Shown here: piece after piece, positions 42,877-52,710 of the stretch
Layout of the letters: each line of letters begins with the position of its first letter
Numbering within the stretch: the stretch's first letter is position 1
NCBI RefSeq assembly: GCF_019443405.1
Contig: NZ_CP080376.1
Span: 62,001 to 126,000 of the forward strand
Length of the DNA: 64,000 nucleotides
Direction of reading: 5' to 3'
Source of the DNA: Brevundimonas sp. PAMC22021
GTDB taxonomy: Bacteria; Pseudomonadota; Alphaproteobacteria; Caulobacterales; Caulobacteraceae
Program-made: the position numbers and the translations under genes
The notes under the pieces: model-generated
Databases searched by the model: none
Seen by the model: the letters and a program-made list of their open reading frames with translations, nothing else
What the model was told of the DNA's origin: nothing

Positions 42877-45792
42877 ATGTCCATCAGTCTGCTGCTGATT
42901 GTTGTTCTTGGTCTTCCGTTCTGCGGCGCCGTCGCTGCGGCGTGTCTGCCGCGTCATGCGCGAACGGCGGCGGCGATCCTGTCCTGGGTCGTGGCCCTGC
43001 TCAGCCTCGCTTGTCTGACGGCGCTTTGGCCGCTGTTCCAGGATGGAGAGACGCTCAGGCACGAGGTCGCCTGGCTGCCGTCGCTGGGCGTCAACATCGT
43101 GCTGCGGTTGGACGGTTTGTCCTGGTTGTTCAGCGCCCTAATCCTGGGCATCGGCGCCTTGGTGGTGCTGTACGCGCGCTACTACATGTCGCCCAAGGAC
43201 CCAGTGCCGCGCTTTTTCTCCTTCCTGCTCGCCTTCATGGGGGCGATGCAGGGGGTTGTGCTGTCGGGCAACCTGATCCAGCTGGTGGTGTTCTGGGAGC
43301 TGACCAGCCTCTTTTCCTTTCTGCTGATCGGCTACTGGCACCAGAACCCCGCGGCGCGGGAAGGCGCGCGCATGGCGCTGACGATGACGGCCGCGGGCGG
43401 GTTGGCGCTGCTGGTCGGCATGATCATCATCGGCCGGATTGTCGGCAGCTACGACCTGGATGTCGTGCTGGCCTCGCGCGAGGCGATCCAGGCCAGTCCG
43501 CTGTACCTGCCGGCTCTGCTGCTGCTGCTGCTGGGCGCCATGACCAAGAGCGCGCAGTTCCCGTTTCACTTCTGGCTGCCCCGCGCCATGGCCGCTCCGA
43601 CGCCGGTCAGCGCCTATCTGCATTCCGCAACAATGGTAAAGGCGGGAGTGTTTTTGCTAATCCGCTTCTGGCCGGTCATGGCGGGAAGTGAAGCCTGGTA
43701 TCTGATTGTCGGCGGCGCAGGGCTCGCCACGCTGCTGCTGGGCGCATGGTGCGCGATCTTCCAGCACGATCTCAAGGGCCTGCTTGCCTATTCCACCATC
43801 AGCCACCTCGGTTTGATCGTGCTGCTGCTGGGCTTGGGCACGCCGTTGGGAGCGATCGCGGCCATCTTCCACACCGTCAACCACGCCACCTTCAAGGCGT
43901 CTCTGTTCATGGCGGCCGGCATCATCGACCACGAGGCGGGGTCGCGCGACATGCGACGCCTCAGCGGCCTGTTCCGCTTCATGCCCTTTACCGCGACGCT
44001 GGCCATGGTGGCGGCGGCGGCCATGGCCGGCGTGCCGCTGCTGAACGGCTTTCTGTCCAAGGAAATGTTCCTGGCCGAGGCGGTCGCGGGCGCAAACGCG
44101 GACGTGTTCAGCTTCGCTCTTCCAGTGTTGGCGACGCTCGCCAGCGCCTTCAGCGTCCTCTACTCGCTGCGCTTCATCCACAACACCTTCTTCGGGCCGG
44201 CCCCGACCAAGCTGGATCGCACCCCTCACGAACCACCCGCCTGGATGCGGCGTCCCGTCGAGGTGCTGGTCGCGCTGTGCCTGGTGGTGGGCGTCTTTCC
44301 GGCGGTGACGGTCGGGCCGTTCCTGAAGAGCGCGGCGGTGTCCGTCCTGGGCTTCGACCTGCCTTATTACAGCTTGGCGCTGTGGCATGGCTTCAACCTG
44401 CCGCTGCTGCTCAGCGTGATCGCGCTGCTGGGCGGGGTCGCGCTCTATGTCGCTTTCGGCGCACGCATTAACGCCAATTCGCACGGCGGACCTTGGAACT
44501 GGCGGCGGCTGAACGGCGGATGGCTGTTTGAAAGGGCCATGTCGGGCCTGGTTCGCGGCGCGCGGGGCCTTGTGCGGTTGGCGGGCGCAACGCAGATGCA
44601 GCCGCAGCTTCGCGCCATCGTGCTGGTGGCGCTGACGGCTGGCGGCTTGGCGCTGGTCGCCGGCGGGATGGGGCCGATCGCGCCCATCTCGCCTCCTGGA
44701 CTGATGGAGACCAGCTTCGCCATCTTGTGGTTCATCGGCGGCGCGTGCGCCGTGGGCGCGGCCTGGCAGGCCAAGTATCACCGACTAGCCGCGGTCGTGC
44801 TGATGGGGGGCGCCGGGATCGCCAGCTGCTTGTCGTTCCTGTGGCTCTCGGCGCCGGACCTCGCCATGACGCAGCTGCTGGTGGAGGTGGTCACCACCGT
44901 GCTGCTGCTGCTGGGTTTGCGCTGGCTGCCCAAGCGTGTGGAGGCCATCCGCCTGCCGCCGGCGTTGGAACGACGCTCGCGCCGCAGGCGGCGCGTTGAT
45001 CTGGGGATCGCGGTGGCGGCGGGGCTGGCGCTCGCGATCGTCGCCTATGCCGTGATGACGAGGCCGGCCGTCGAGGGACTGTCCCGGTTCTTTGTCGAGA
45101 ACGCCTATGCCGAGGCAGGCGGGCGCAACATCGTCAACGTCATCCTGGTCGACTTCCGCGCCTTTGACACCTTCGGCGAGATCGCCGTCCTGGGCATTGT
45201 CGGCTTGACGGTGTTCGCCCTGTTGCGCCGCTTCAGGCCGGCAAGCGACACCCTCGCCGATCCTGGCCAGAAGCGGGTGCAGGACGCGTCGGACAGGCGC
45301 AGGGATGATCGCAGCGAGGGAGACACCCTGAAGGACACGCTGCTGGTCCCGCGCGTGGTCATGCAGTGGATGTTTCCCTTCATCCTCCTGTTCGCCGCTC
45401 ACCTGTTCCTGCGCGGTCACGACCTGCCCGGCGGCGGTTTTGCGGCGGGCGTTGCGATTGCGATCGCCTTTGTGCTCCAGTACATGGCGTCCGGCGCCCG
45501 TCGGGTTGAGGCGAGGCTGGCGATCCGGCCGGTGGCGTGGGTCGGGTTGGGCCTGCTGATCGCGGTCGTGAGCGGAGCAGGCTCCTGGCTGTTCGGCTAC
45601 CCGTTCCTGACCTCATGGTTCCAATATGCCGATTTGCCGCTGCTGGGGCGCGTGCCCGTGGCCAGCGCAGTGGCGTTCGACCTTGGCGTGGTGGTTCTGG
45701 TGGTGGGCGCGACCGTCCTGGCGCTGATCGCGCTGGCGCACCAATCGTTGCGCAAGCCACGCGAAACAACCAGGGAAGGCGAAAAGTCATGA
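42877..45792 (+). CDS. mrpA: Mrp-type cation/proton antiporter subunit A (fused A and B)
   Basis: The 971-residue membrane protein is the large subunit of the Mrp (Mnh/Pha) Na+(K+)/H+ antiporter. The N-terminal 450 residues are the NuoL/ND5-like channel with RYYMSPKDP, GNLIQLVVFWELTSLFSFLL and AMTKSAQFPFHFWLPRAM (conserved Lys and His). After it come the MrpA C-terminal MbhD/MbhE-like part (LWLSAPDLAMTQLLVEVV) and, from about residue 800, an MrpB domain (FILLFAAHLFLRGHDLPGGG). The A-B fusion is the usual alphaproteobacterial PhaAB form. The complex exports Na+ or K+ against protons for pH and salt tolerance. The stop overlaps the start of mrpC. Confidence 0.95.
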   Translation: MSISLLLIVVLGLPFCGAVAAACLPRHARTAAAILSWVVALLSLACLTALWPLFQDGETLRHEVAWLPSLGVNIVLRLDGLSWLFSALILGIGALVVLYARYYMSPKDPVPRFFSFLLAFMGAMQGVVLSGNLIQLVVFWELTSLFSFLLIGYWHQNPAAREGARMALTMTAAGGLALLVGMIIIGRIVGSYDLDVVLASREAIQASPLYLPALLLLLLGAMTKSAQFPFHFWLPRAMAAPTPVSAYLHSATMVKAGVFLLIRFWPVMAGSEAWYLIVGGAGLATLLLGAWCAIFQHDLKGLLAYSTISHLGLIVLLLGLGTPLGAIAAIFHTVNHATFKASLFMAAGIIDHEAGSRDMRRLSGLFRFMPFTATLAMVAAAAMAGVPLLNGFLSKEMFLAEAVAGANADVFSFALPVLATLASAFSVLYSLRFIHNTFFGPAPTKLDRTPHEPPAWMRRPVEVLVALCLVVGVFPAVTVGPFLKSAAVSVLGFDLPYYSLALWHGFNLPLLLSVIALLGGVALYVAFGARINANSHGGPWNWRRLNGGWLFERAMSGLVRGARGLVRLAGATQMQPQLRAIVLVALTAGGLALVAGGMGPIAPISPPGLMETSFAILWFIGGACAVGAAWQAKYHRLAAVVLMGGAGIASCLSFLWLSAPDLAMTQLLVEVVTTVLLLLGLRWLPKRVEAIRLPPALERRSRRRRRVDLGIAVAAGLALAIVAYAVMTRPAVEGLSRFFVENAYAEAGGRNIVNVILVDFRAFDTFGEIAVLGIVGLTVFALLRRFRPASDTLADPGQKRVQDASDRRRDDRSEGDTLKDTLLVPRVVMQWMFPFILLFAAHLFLRGHDLPGGGFAAGVAIAIAFVLQYMASGARRVEARLAIRPVAWVGLGLLIAVVSGAGSWLFGYPFLTSWFQYADLPLLGRVPVASAVAFDLGVVVLVVGATVLALIALAHQSLRKPRETTREGEKS

Positions 45793-46133
45793 TGGAGCTG
45801 GTGCTCGCCATCGCCATCGGCGTGCTGGCTGCCTCCGGCGTCTGGCTGTTGCTGCGTCCGCGCACGTTTCAGGTCATTATCGGCCTGTCGCTGCTGTCCT
45901 ATGCGGTGAACATCTTCATCTTCGCCATGGGGCGGCTGAAGTCGGGCACGCCGCCCGTGTCTCGGGAAGGCGCCGCCGACCCGGCGCTGTATGCGGACCC
46001 CACGCCTCAGGCGCTGGTGCTGACGGCTATCGTGATCAGCTTCGCCCTGACAGCCCTGTTCCTGGTCGTGCTGTTGGCGGCCCGCGGCGCGACGGGGAGC
46101 GACCATGTAGATGGGCGGGAGCCGGACGCATGA
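45789..46133 (+). CDS. mrpC: Mrp antiporter subunit C
   Basis: The 114-residue, three-helix protein resembles NuoK: MELVLAIAIGVLAASGVWLL, FQVIIGLSLLSYAVNIFIFA and PQALVLTAIVISFALTALFL. MrpC forms part of the membrane core shared with complex I. The start ATG at 45789 overlaps the mrpA stop and a second ATG follows at once; the stop overlaps mrpD. The loop GRLKSGTPPVSREGAADP matches the family. Confidence 0.95.
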   Translation: MMELVLAIAIGVLAASGVWLLLRPRTFQVIIGLSLLSYAVNIFIFAMGRLKSGTPPVSREGAADPALYADPTPQALVLTAIVISFALTALFLVVLLAARGATGSDHVDGREPDA

Positions 46134-47725
46134 TTGGCTGGCACGACCATCTCATCATCGGGCCGATCGTACTGCCGCTAGCGGTGGCTGCGGCGATGCT
46201 CCTGTTTGCCGAGCGGCGACGCAGGCTGAAGACCGGGTTAAGCCTTGCGGCCATGGCGACGGTGGTGGTCATGGCGCTGATCCTGCTGCACGAAAGCGCG
46301 ACCGGCGCCGGCGGAAGCGCAGACGTCACACGGATCTATCGGCTGGGCGCCTGGGCGGCGCCTTACGGGATCGTGCTGGTTGCGGATCGGCTGTCGACGC
46401 TGATGATCGCGCTGGCGGGCGTGCTGGGGGCCTGTGCGCTGATCTTCGCCATGGCGCGGTGGGATCGGGCGGGACCGCGTTTCCATTCCCTGTTCCTGCT
46501 TCTGATCATGGGGGTAAACGGCGCTGTCCTGACGGGCGATCTGTTCAACCTGTTTGTCTTCTTCGAGATCATGCTGGCGGCGTCTTACGGCCTGGTCCTG
46601 CACGGCTCGGGACAGGCGCGCATTCGCGCCAGTCTTGCCTATATCGCCGTCAATCTGACAGCATCCTTGCTGTTCCTGATCGGCGTCAGCCTGATTTACG
46701 GCGTGACGGGCACGCTGAACATGGCCGACCTGGCCGTGCGCATCCCCACCATCACCGAAACCGACCGAGGGCTTTTCCATGTCGGCGCGGCGGTGCTGGG
46801 AACGGCCTTTCTGATCAAGTGCGCCATGTGGCCGACGGGCTTTTGGCTCACGCCGACCTACGCCGCAGCCAGCGCGCCGGCGGCGGCGGTGTTTGCGATC
46901 CTGTCCAAGGTCGGCGTCTATGTGGTCATCCGCCTGAGCCTTCTGCTGTTCGGCCCTGCGGCCGGCGCGTCCGCGGGGTTCGGCCAAGGCTGGCTGCTGG
47001 CGGGTGGACTGGCCACGGTGGCGTTCGGAACAGCGGGTCTGCTCGCATCGCGCGACCTGGCCCGCGCCGCCGGTCATGCGGTGATCGTGTCGTCCGGCAC
47101 TGTTCTTGCGATCGTCGGCGTCGGAGGCGCGGCGGCGCTGAGCGGCGCACTCTTCTATCTGGTCGGCTCGACCCTGGCCTGCGCCGCCCTGTTCCTGCTG
47201 GCCGAAATTCTCCAGCGCGGCGCCGAGCCGGACGTCGGCGCGCACCGCGCGGTGTTTGATGACGAATACCGGGACCCGTTCGCTGATCAGGAACGCAACG
47301 AACCAGGCTTGATCATCCCGGCGGCGGTCGCCGGGGTCGCCGGCGCCTATCTGGTTTGCGTGCTGATGATTGCAGGCCTGCCGCCTCTGTCAGGCTTCAT
47401 TGGCAAGCTGGCCATGATCGACGCTCTGGCGCGAGCGGGCAGCCTGGCGGGATGGTTGGTGATAGCGATCCTGTCGTTGTCCAGCCTGGGCGCCCTGATC
47501 GGCCTGACCCGTTCAGGCGTGGCCGCCCTCTGGACGCGTGAGGCGGAGGCCCCGCCGCTGGTGGTGGGCGCAGCGGAGTTCACGGCGCTGGCCGGCCTGC
47601 TCGGCGCCTGCGTGGTGCTGGCGATCGCAGGCGGACCCGCCCTCATTTACGCCGAGCAGACGGCGGATTGGCTGTGGCGTCCGCAAGCCTATGTGCAGGC
47701 GGTGCTGGGGGGAGGCGGCCGGTGA
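46130..47725 (+). CDS. mrpD: Mrp antiporter subunit D
   Basis: The 531-residue NuoM/NuoN-like subunit has about 14 helices. Landmarks are TGDLFNLFVFFEIMLAASYG (conserved Glu), LIKCAMWPTGFWLTPTYAAA (Lys) and LIGVSLIYGVTGTLNMADL. MrpD is one of the two ion-translocating modules of the antiporter. It overlaps mrpC and mrpE by four bases each (ATGA and GTGA), consistent with one transcript and coupled translation. Confidence 0.95.
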   Translation: MIGWHDHLIIGPIVLPLAVAAAMLLFAERRRRLKTGLSLAAMATVVVMALILLHESATGAGGSADVTRIYRLGAWAAPYGIVLVADRLSTLMIALAGVLGACALIFAMARWDRAGPRFHSLFLLLIMGVNGAVLTGDLFNLFVFFEIMLAASYGLVLHGSGQARIRASLAYIAVNLTASLLFLIGVSLIYGVTGTLNMADLAVRIPTITETDRGLFHVGAAVLGTAFLIKCAMWPTGFWLTPTYAAASAPAAAVFAILSKVGVYVVIRLSLLLFGPAAGASAGFGQGWLLAGGLATVAFGTAGLLASRDLARAAGHAVIVSSGTVLAIVGVGGAAALSGALFYLVGSTLACAALFLLAEILQRGAEPDVGAHRAVFDDEYRDPFADQERNEPGLIIPAAVAGVAGAYLVCVLMIAGLPPLSGFIGKLAMIDALARAGSLAGWLVIAILSLSSLGALIGLTRSGVAALWTREAEAPPLVVGAAEFTALAGLLGACVVLAIAGGPALIYAEQTADWLWRPQAYVQAVLGGGGR

Positions 47726-48210
47726 GGGCGATCCTGCCCCACCCCCTGCTGTCGCTGAGCCTGTTTGTGGCCTCGATTTTGCTGAGCGCCTCGGTCGCGC
47801 CGCCGTCGCTGGTGCTCGCCGCCCTGGCCGCGATTCTTGCGCCGCAGGCGATGCGGCTCTTGGGCGCCGAGCCGGTGAGGGTGCGTCGGCCGTTGACGAT
47901 CCTGACGCTGGCCGCCTTTGTGAGTGTGGATGTCCTGAGATCCAATGCCGCGGTCGCGCAGATCATCCTGATGGGACGGCGGAAGAAGCGGGTTTCGGGC
48001 TTTATCCATGTGCCGCTGGACCTTCGTGACCGCTATGGATTGGCGGTTCTGGCGATCATCCTGACCAGCACGCCGGGCACCCTGTGGGTCGAATACGAGG
48101 CCGCGTCCGGTCGCTTGCTGCTTCACGTGCTCGATCTGGTCGACGAGGAGACCTGGGTGCGACTGATCAAGGACAGATATGAGCGGCGGTTGATCGAGGT
48201 TTTCGAATGA
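47722..48210 (+). CDS. mrpE: Mrp antiporter subunit E
   Basis: The 162-residue protein starts at GTG 47722 inside the mrpD stop. After two or three N-terminal helices it has the family core AFVSVDVLRSNAAVAQIIL and the VPLDLRDRYGLAVLAIILTS segment, with STPGTLWVEYE and a cytoplasmic end HVLDLVDEETWVRLIKDRYE. MrpE is required for assembly or stability of the complex. Confidence 0.94.
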   Translation: MRAILPHPLLSLSLFVASILLSASVAPPSLVLAALAAILAPQAMRLLGAEPVRVRRPLTILTLAAFVSVDVLRSNAAVAQIILMGRRKKRVSGFIHVPLDLRDRYGLAVLAIILTSTPGTLWVEYEAASGRLLLHVLDLVDEETWVRLIKDRYERRLIEVFE

Positions 48211-48488
48211 GCGCGTCGGTTCTCTTCTGGGGGCTGGGCCTTGCGCAGCTGCTGCTGGTCTGCGCCATGGGCATGGCCGCCTGGCGGATCGTGCGGGGCC
48301 CCCGCGCGCAGGATCGGGTGCTGGGCATGGACACGCTCTACCTGAACGGCATGCTGCTGATCGTCGTTTTCGGGGTACGGACCAGCAGCCCCCTGTATTT
48401 CGAAGCGGCCTTGATCATCGGCATGTTGGGCTTCGCCGCGACCGTTGCCTTGTCCAAATTCATGATGCGCGGCGAGGTGATCGAATGA
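48207..48488 (+). CDS. mrpF: Mrp antiporter subunit F
   Basis: The 93-residue, three-helix protein has the MrpF landmarks RIVRGPRAQDRVLGMDTLYL and AALIIGMLGFAATVALSKFM. The conserved Asp in the middle helix (LGMD) is typical and important in the family. It overlaps mrpE and mrpG by four bases. Confidence 0.94.
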   Translation: MSASVLFWGLGLAQLLLVCAMGMAAWRIVRGPRAQDRVLGMDTLYLNGMLLIVVFGVRTSSPLYFEAALIIGMLGFAATVALSKFMMRGEVIE

Positions 48489-48862
48489 CGGACGCGGACC
48501 TGCCGCTGTGGGCGGCCTTCACGGTGGTCGCCCTGGCGGTTGCGGGCTCCGGACTGTCGCTGATCGGAACGATCGGGCTGTTCCAGCTCAGGACGTTCTA
48601 CGAGCGTGTGCACGCGCCAACCCTCGGCGCCACGCTTGGCATGGCGCTCGTGCTGATCGCCTCCGTTGTCTATTTCACCCTGACCGAGCGGCGGTTGATG
48701 CCGCGCGAGATCTTGATCGGCCTGTTCCTAACCGTGACCACGCCCGTGACGCTGATCCTGCTGGTCCGCGCGGCGCTGTTCCGGGACCGCACCGAAGGTG
48801 ACGCGAACGTTCCTGCGCAGGAACAGCCGAGTAAAAAAGCCGCGCTCCTCGGCGGGCCTTGA
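48485..48862 (+). CDS. mrpG: Mrp antiporter subunit G
   Basis: The 125-residue last subunit has three helices and the MrpG marks LIGTIGLFQLRTFYERVHAP and TLGATLGMALVLIASVVYF, then LFLTVTTPVTLILLVRAALF. A hydrophilic tail ends at 48862. It closes the seven-function operon. A GTTCCTGCGCAGGAAC palindrome lies inside the tail codons (about 48808-48823). Confidence 0.94.
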   Translation: MTDADLPLWAAFTVVALAVAGSGLSLIGTIGLFQLRTFYERVHAPTLGATLGMALVLIASVVYFTLTERRLMPREILIGLFLTVTTPVTLILLVRAALFRDRTEGDANVPAQEQPSKKAALLGGP

Positions 48863-49636
48863 GTCGGGAAGGTGGTTAGCGGCGGAACTGCCCCGGCCGG
48901 GATGCGCTTGGGGCTGATGCTCAAGTTGATGGACGCGCTCTCAGAGAGGCTATGTGAGGCCTACACCGCGCGCTTGCGCGTGGGCCTTCGACGTCAAAGG
49001 TACATGCGTCAATACAGAGAGTCCGAACGGCGGTTTCGTCTCAGCCATGCTTAGGCTGATGATCACCATGCCCGTGCCGACAATCCTCAACCGCTGAGAC
49101 GCTGGAAACATCCGCCACGGGTGCCCAACCTGGGATGTGCTGGCCACGGATAGCGGCCGCGCGTCGCCTCAGTTTAGGAAAGAGCGCTTGATCGTCTGCC
49201 AGCGATTACAGTGTGACCTCTGCCCCTGAACAGCTCGGAACGCAGCCGATCAAGGCGTCTTTCCCGGCCATCCAGGCATGACGAAATGTGTATTCCCCTA
49301 TTTTCGCTCACGACAGGGGCGGGGCGCACGTCGCGAGTTTCGTCTCGGCTGGGATGGTCTCGACGGCAGCTGAGCGTCCATTGACGATGTCTCAGTGCGG
49401 GCAATCCCGTAGCGAGGCGTAAAATTTACCAGTACCGACGCCGCCTTAAGCCCCATTCGGAAGGTCGGCGATGACCTCTGATCCGGCGGCCTGATCGCAC
49501 CACGTGTGTGGCGAACAGGGGAAGAGCAAACAGCTCAGCGAATATATTCACCGATCCGGTTGACGCTCTAGGAATACTTGAGTTGTCTGATGGCTGTTGG
49601 CGCTTGTCTTGCGCTTCGACTTCAGGAATACAGATA
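48863..49636. other. Intergenic region between mrp and trb clusters
   Basis: About 770 bases. A 50-codon + frame from 48902 (LMDALSERLCEAYTARLRVG, then a basic end) is the only faintly protein-like stretch. No trbB, coupling-protein or relaxase remnant was seen immediately before trbC. The trb promoter should lie near 49500-49620. Confidence 0.4.
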
Positions 49637-49957
49637 ATGCAACGCCTTCTTCAACGCGGCCTGTCGGCTGCGACGGTGATTTGCGGCCTGGCCTTCGCCG
49701 CGCCGGCTCTGGCGGGCGGAACCGGCATGCCCTGGGAGGGGCCGCTCCAGCAGATCGTGGAGTCGATCACCGGACCGGTAGTCCAGGCAGCGGCCGTCGT
49801 GGCGGTTGTGCTCTTCGGCGCCGGCGTGGCGATGAGCGAGAATGGATCCTCGATGCGGCGGGGCCTGGGCATACTGTTCGGCCTTTCAATCGCCTTTGCC
49901 GCCTCGACGTTTTTTCTGCAGTTCTTCGGCTTCGCCGGCGGGGCGGAGATCGCGTGA
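49637..49957 (+). CDS. trbC: TrbC/VirB2-family conjugal pilin
   Basis: The 106-residue precursor has an N-terminal signal (RGLSAATVICGLAFAAPALA) and two long hydrophobic helices, VQAAAVVAVVLFGAGVAM and GLGILFGLSIAFAASTFFLQ, the VirB2/TrbC topology. The mature pilin would form the conjugative pilus of the P-type T4SS. The stop overlaps trbD by one base (TGATG). Confidence 0.88.
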   Translation: MQRLLQRGLSAATVICGLAFAAPALAGGTGMPWEGPLQQIVESITGPVVQAAAVVAVVLFGAGVAMSENGSSMRRGLGILFGLSIAFAASTFFLQFFGFAGGAEIA

Positions 49958-50235
49958 TGGCGGAGCCCCTGACCGATGTCCGTCCCGCGGGCTGGGAGCT
50001 CCCCATCGCTGCGGCGCTGACCGAACCGATGACCTTGGCCGGCATGCCGCGCGACTACGCCATCCTGATGGGCACCGTCGCCGTGGTGCTCGGCCTGGCG
50101 CTTCGGATCTGGTGGCTGGGCCTTCTGTGGTGGGCGGTCGCCCATGCGATCGGCCTCTACGCCGCTCGCACGGACACGCGGTTCTTTGAGGTGTTGCGGC
50201 GCCATCTGGCCCTTCCGGGCCACCTCGATGCTTGA
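49957..50235 (+). CDS. trbD: TrbD/VirB3-family protein
   Basis: The 92-residue protein has the VirB3 pattern: N-terminal PIAAALTEPMTLAGMPRDYA, one hydrophobic hairpin (ILMGTVAVVLGLALRIWWLG) and the end DTRFFEVLRRHLALPGHLDA. It is an inner-membrane T4SS part that works next to the VirB4-type ATPase encoded nine bases downstream. Confidence 0.9.
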   Translation: MAEPLTDVRPAGWELPIAAALTEPMTLAGMPRDYAILMGTVAVVLGLALRIWWLGLLWWAVAHAIGLYAARTDTRFFEVLRRHLALPGHLDA

Positions 50236-50244
50236 GGTCTGAGC

Positions 50245-52710
50245 ATGCGCTTTCTTGATGAGCATCGCCGCAGGCCCGCGCTCCTGGCCGACCATCTCCC
50301 CTGGGCGGCCCTGGTGGCGCCTGGCGTGGTCCTGAACAAGGACGGCTCCTTCACGCGAGGCCTGCGGTTCCGCGGTCCCGACCTGGAATCCGCGTCGGAC
50401 CTGGAGCTCATGTCGGTCCGAGCCCGCCTGAACAACGCCCTGAAGCGGCTGGGCAGCGGATGGTGCCTGCATGTCGACGCACGGCGTCGCCCTGCCCAGG
50501 CTTATCCACGAAGCGACTTCGACGTCGCCGCCGCCTGGCTGGTGGACGCCGAGCGCCGGTCGCTGTTCGAGACCAGCGAGCCCGCGTATGAGACCGACTA
50601 CCGCGCCGCACTGACCTGGCTGCCGCCAGCCGATGAGACGCGCCGCATCGAGCGCCTGCTGTTCGACGGCGCGGCCCCGGCGGATCGGGACTGGCGCACC
50701 GCCCTGGACGCCTTTGAGCGCGAAACCGCGCTGATCATCGATCTGCTCGCCGACGCCCTCCCCGAGGTCGCGCTCCTTGACGACAGCGACCTTCTGACCT
50801 GGCTGCACGACTGCGTCTCGCCCCGAGACGTTGAGCTGGCGCGTCCAGCCACGCCCATGTTCCTTGACGCCTGGCTGGCGGATGCGCCGTTGCTGGGCGG
50901 GGTTTCTCCCACGCTGGACGGACAAACGCTCAAGGTCGTCTCGGTGCGCGGGCTCCCGTCCAGCACCCGGCCGGGTCTTCTGGACGCCCTGGGCGCCCTG
51001 CCGTTCGCCTATCGGTGGAGTGCGCGCTGGATCGGCCTGGACAAGGCCGACGCCGAGACCGAGCTGATCAAGCTGCGCAAGCGCTGGTTCGCCAAGCGCA
51101 AGGGGGTCGGCGTTCTGCTGCGCGAAGCCATCACCAAGGAAGAGGTTCCCCTTCTCGACACCGATGCGGCGGCAAAGACAGAAGAGTGCGACGGCGCTCT
51201 GGAAGCCCTTGGGTCGGACGCCTGCGCCTTTGGATATCTGACAACCACGGTCACGCTGATGGCCCGTGATCCGGGCCGGGTCGCAGAGCAGGCGCGCGCG
51301 GTGGAGACCGCGCTCAACGCCCAAGGCTTTGTGGCGCGCATCGAGGACCTGAACGCCGTCGAGGCGTGGCTAGGTTCCCTCCCGGGCGAACCCTACGCCG
51401 ATGTGCGCCGCCCTCTGGTTTCGACGCTCAACCTGGCCGACCTCCTGCCGGTGTCGGCGGCCTGGGCCGGTCCAACGGCGGATCCCAGGCTGGAATCCGC
51501 GCCCCTGCTGGTGGCGCGCACCAGCGGCTCGACCCCCTTCCGGCTGGCCCTGCACGTCGGCGACGTGGGCCATGCCATGGTGGTTGGCCCGACCGGTTCG
51601 GGGAAAAGCGCGCTTCTCGCCTTTCTGGCGCTGCAGTGGTTTCGATATCCGGGGGCGCGGGTCGTGGCCTTTGACAAGGGCCGAAGCGCGCGGGCCGCCG
51701 CGCTTGCAGCGGGCGGCCGGTGGCGCCCGCTGCAGCCGGGCGGCGACCTCGCCCTTCAGCCGCTGGCGCGGATCGAGGACGATGCGGAGCGGGCCTGGGC
51801 CGCCGAATGGCTGGCCGATGCGATCCGCCTGGCGGGTCTGGAGCCAACGCCGCAAATCCGCGAGGAGCTCTGGGCGGCGTTGGGCGCCCTGGCTCAGGCT
51901 CCTGTCAGCCAGCGGACCCTGACGGTCTTCTCGGCCCTGGTCCAGAACAAGGCGGTCGCTGCCGCCCTGGAGCCGCTGACCCTCAAAGGGCCGCACGGCG
52001 CTCTGGTCGATGGCGTGGCGACGGAGGACGAGGTCCCCAGCGCCTTCGAGTGCTTCGAACTGGAGGGCCTGATGGCCACGCCGTCCGCGGTCGCCCCGGT
52101 GCTCGGCGCGCTCTTCCATGAGATCGAACGGGGCTTTGACGGGCGTCCGACGCTGCTGATCCTGGACGAGGCCTGGCTCTTCCTGGGCGAGACGGCCTTT
52201 GCGGCTCGTATTCGGGAATGGCTGAAGACGCTCCGCAAGAGGGCGGTGGCGGTGGTGTTCGCCACCCAGTCGCTGGACGACATTGTCCGCTCATCGATCG
52301 CTTCGGCCCTGATCGAGAGCTGCCCGACACAAATCTTTCTGCCGAACCCCCGCGCCCTCGAGCCCGCCTCGGCGGACCTCTACCGGATGTTCGGCCTCAA
52401 TCGTCGTCAGCTTGAACTGATCGCCTGGGCGACGCCCAAGCGCACCTACTACCTGCGGCAGCCCGACGGCCGGCGTCTCTTCGACCTCAAGCTCACGGGG
52501 GCCGGGCTCGCGCTCTGCGGCGCCTCTTCGCCCGACGATCAGGCGCTGATCAGCCGCGTTTGCGCCGCGCTCGACCCGGCCGACGTCCGGCCGGACCGCT
52601 TCGCCCGAGAATTCCTCAAGGCCAAGGGAGTCCACCATGTTGATCGTGTCTTCGACAGCTTCGATCCGCCCGCCGTTGACCCCGCTTCCGCCCATGCCGC
52701 GGCGGACTAG
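50245..52710 (+). CDS. trbE: TrbE/VirB4-family conjugal-transfer ATPase
   Basis: The 821-residue ATPase energises pilus assembly and substrate transfer. The N-terminal CagE/TrbE domain begins FLDEHRRRPALLADHLPWAA. The C-terminal ATPase has Walker A VVGPTGSGKSALLAFLALQW (about residue 450) and Walker B PTLLILDEAWLFLGETAF (about 635), followed by FATQSLDDIVRSSIASALIE and the Q-rich arm. All key residues are present, so this ATPase looks functional. It overlaps trbJ by 74 bases. Confidence 0.95.
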   Translation: MRFLDEHRRRPALLADHLPWAALVAPGVVLNKDGSFTRGLRFRGPDLESASDLELMSVRARLNNALKRLGSGWCLHVDARRRPAQAYPRSDFDVAAAWLVDAERRSLFETSEPAYETDYRAALTWLPPADETRRIERLLFDGAAPADRDWRTALDAFERETALIIDLLADALPEVALLDDSDLLTWLHDCVSPRDVELARPATPMFLDAWLADAPLLGGVSPTLDGQTLKVVSVRGLPSSTRPGLLDALGALPFAYRWSARWIGLDKADAETELIKLRKRWFAKRKGVGVLLREAITKEEVPLLDTDAAAKTEECDGALEALGSDACAFGYLTTTVTLMARDPGRVAEQARAVETALNAQGFVARIEDLNAVEAWLGSLPGEPYADVRRPLVSTLNLADLLPVSAAWAGPTADPRLESAPLLVARTSGSTPFRLALHVGDVGHAMVVGPTGSGKSALLAFLALQWFRYPGARVVAFDKGRSARAAALAAGGRWRPLQPGGDLALQPLARIEDDAERAWAAEWLADAIRLAGLEPTPQIREELWAALGALAQAPVSQRTLTVFSALVQNKAVAAALEPLTLKGPHGALVDGVATEDEVPSAFECFELEGLMATPSAVAPVLGALFHEIERGFDGRPTLLILDEAWLFLGETAFAARIREWLKTLRKRAVAVVFATQSLDDIVRSSIASALIESCPTQIFLPNPRALEPASADLYRMFGLNRRQLELIAWATPKRTYYLRQPDGRRLFDLKLTGAGLALCGASSPDDQALISRVCAALDPADVRPDRFAREFLKAKGVHHVDRVFDSFDPPAVDPASAHAAAD

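Noticed and set aside
48808..48823. GTTCCTGCGCAGGAAC palindrome as the mrp operon terminator
   Set aside because: It lies inside the mrpG coding tail and lacks a U tract.
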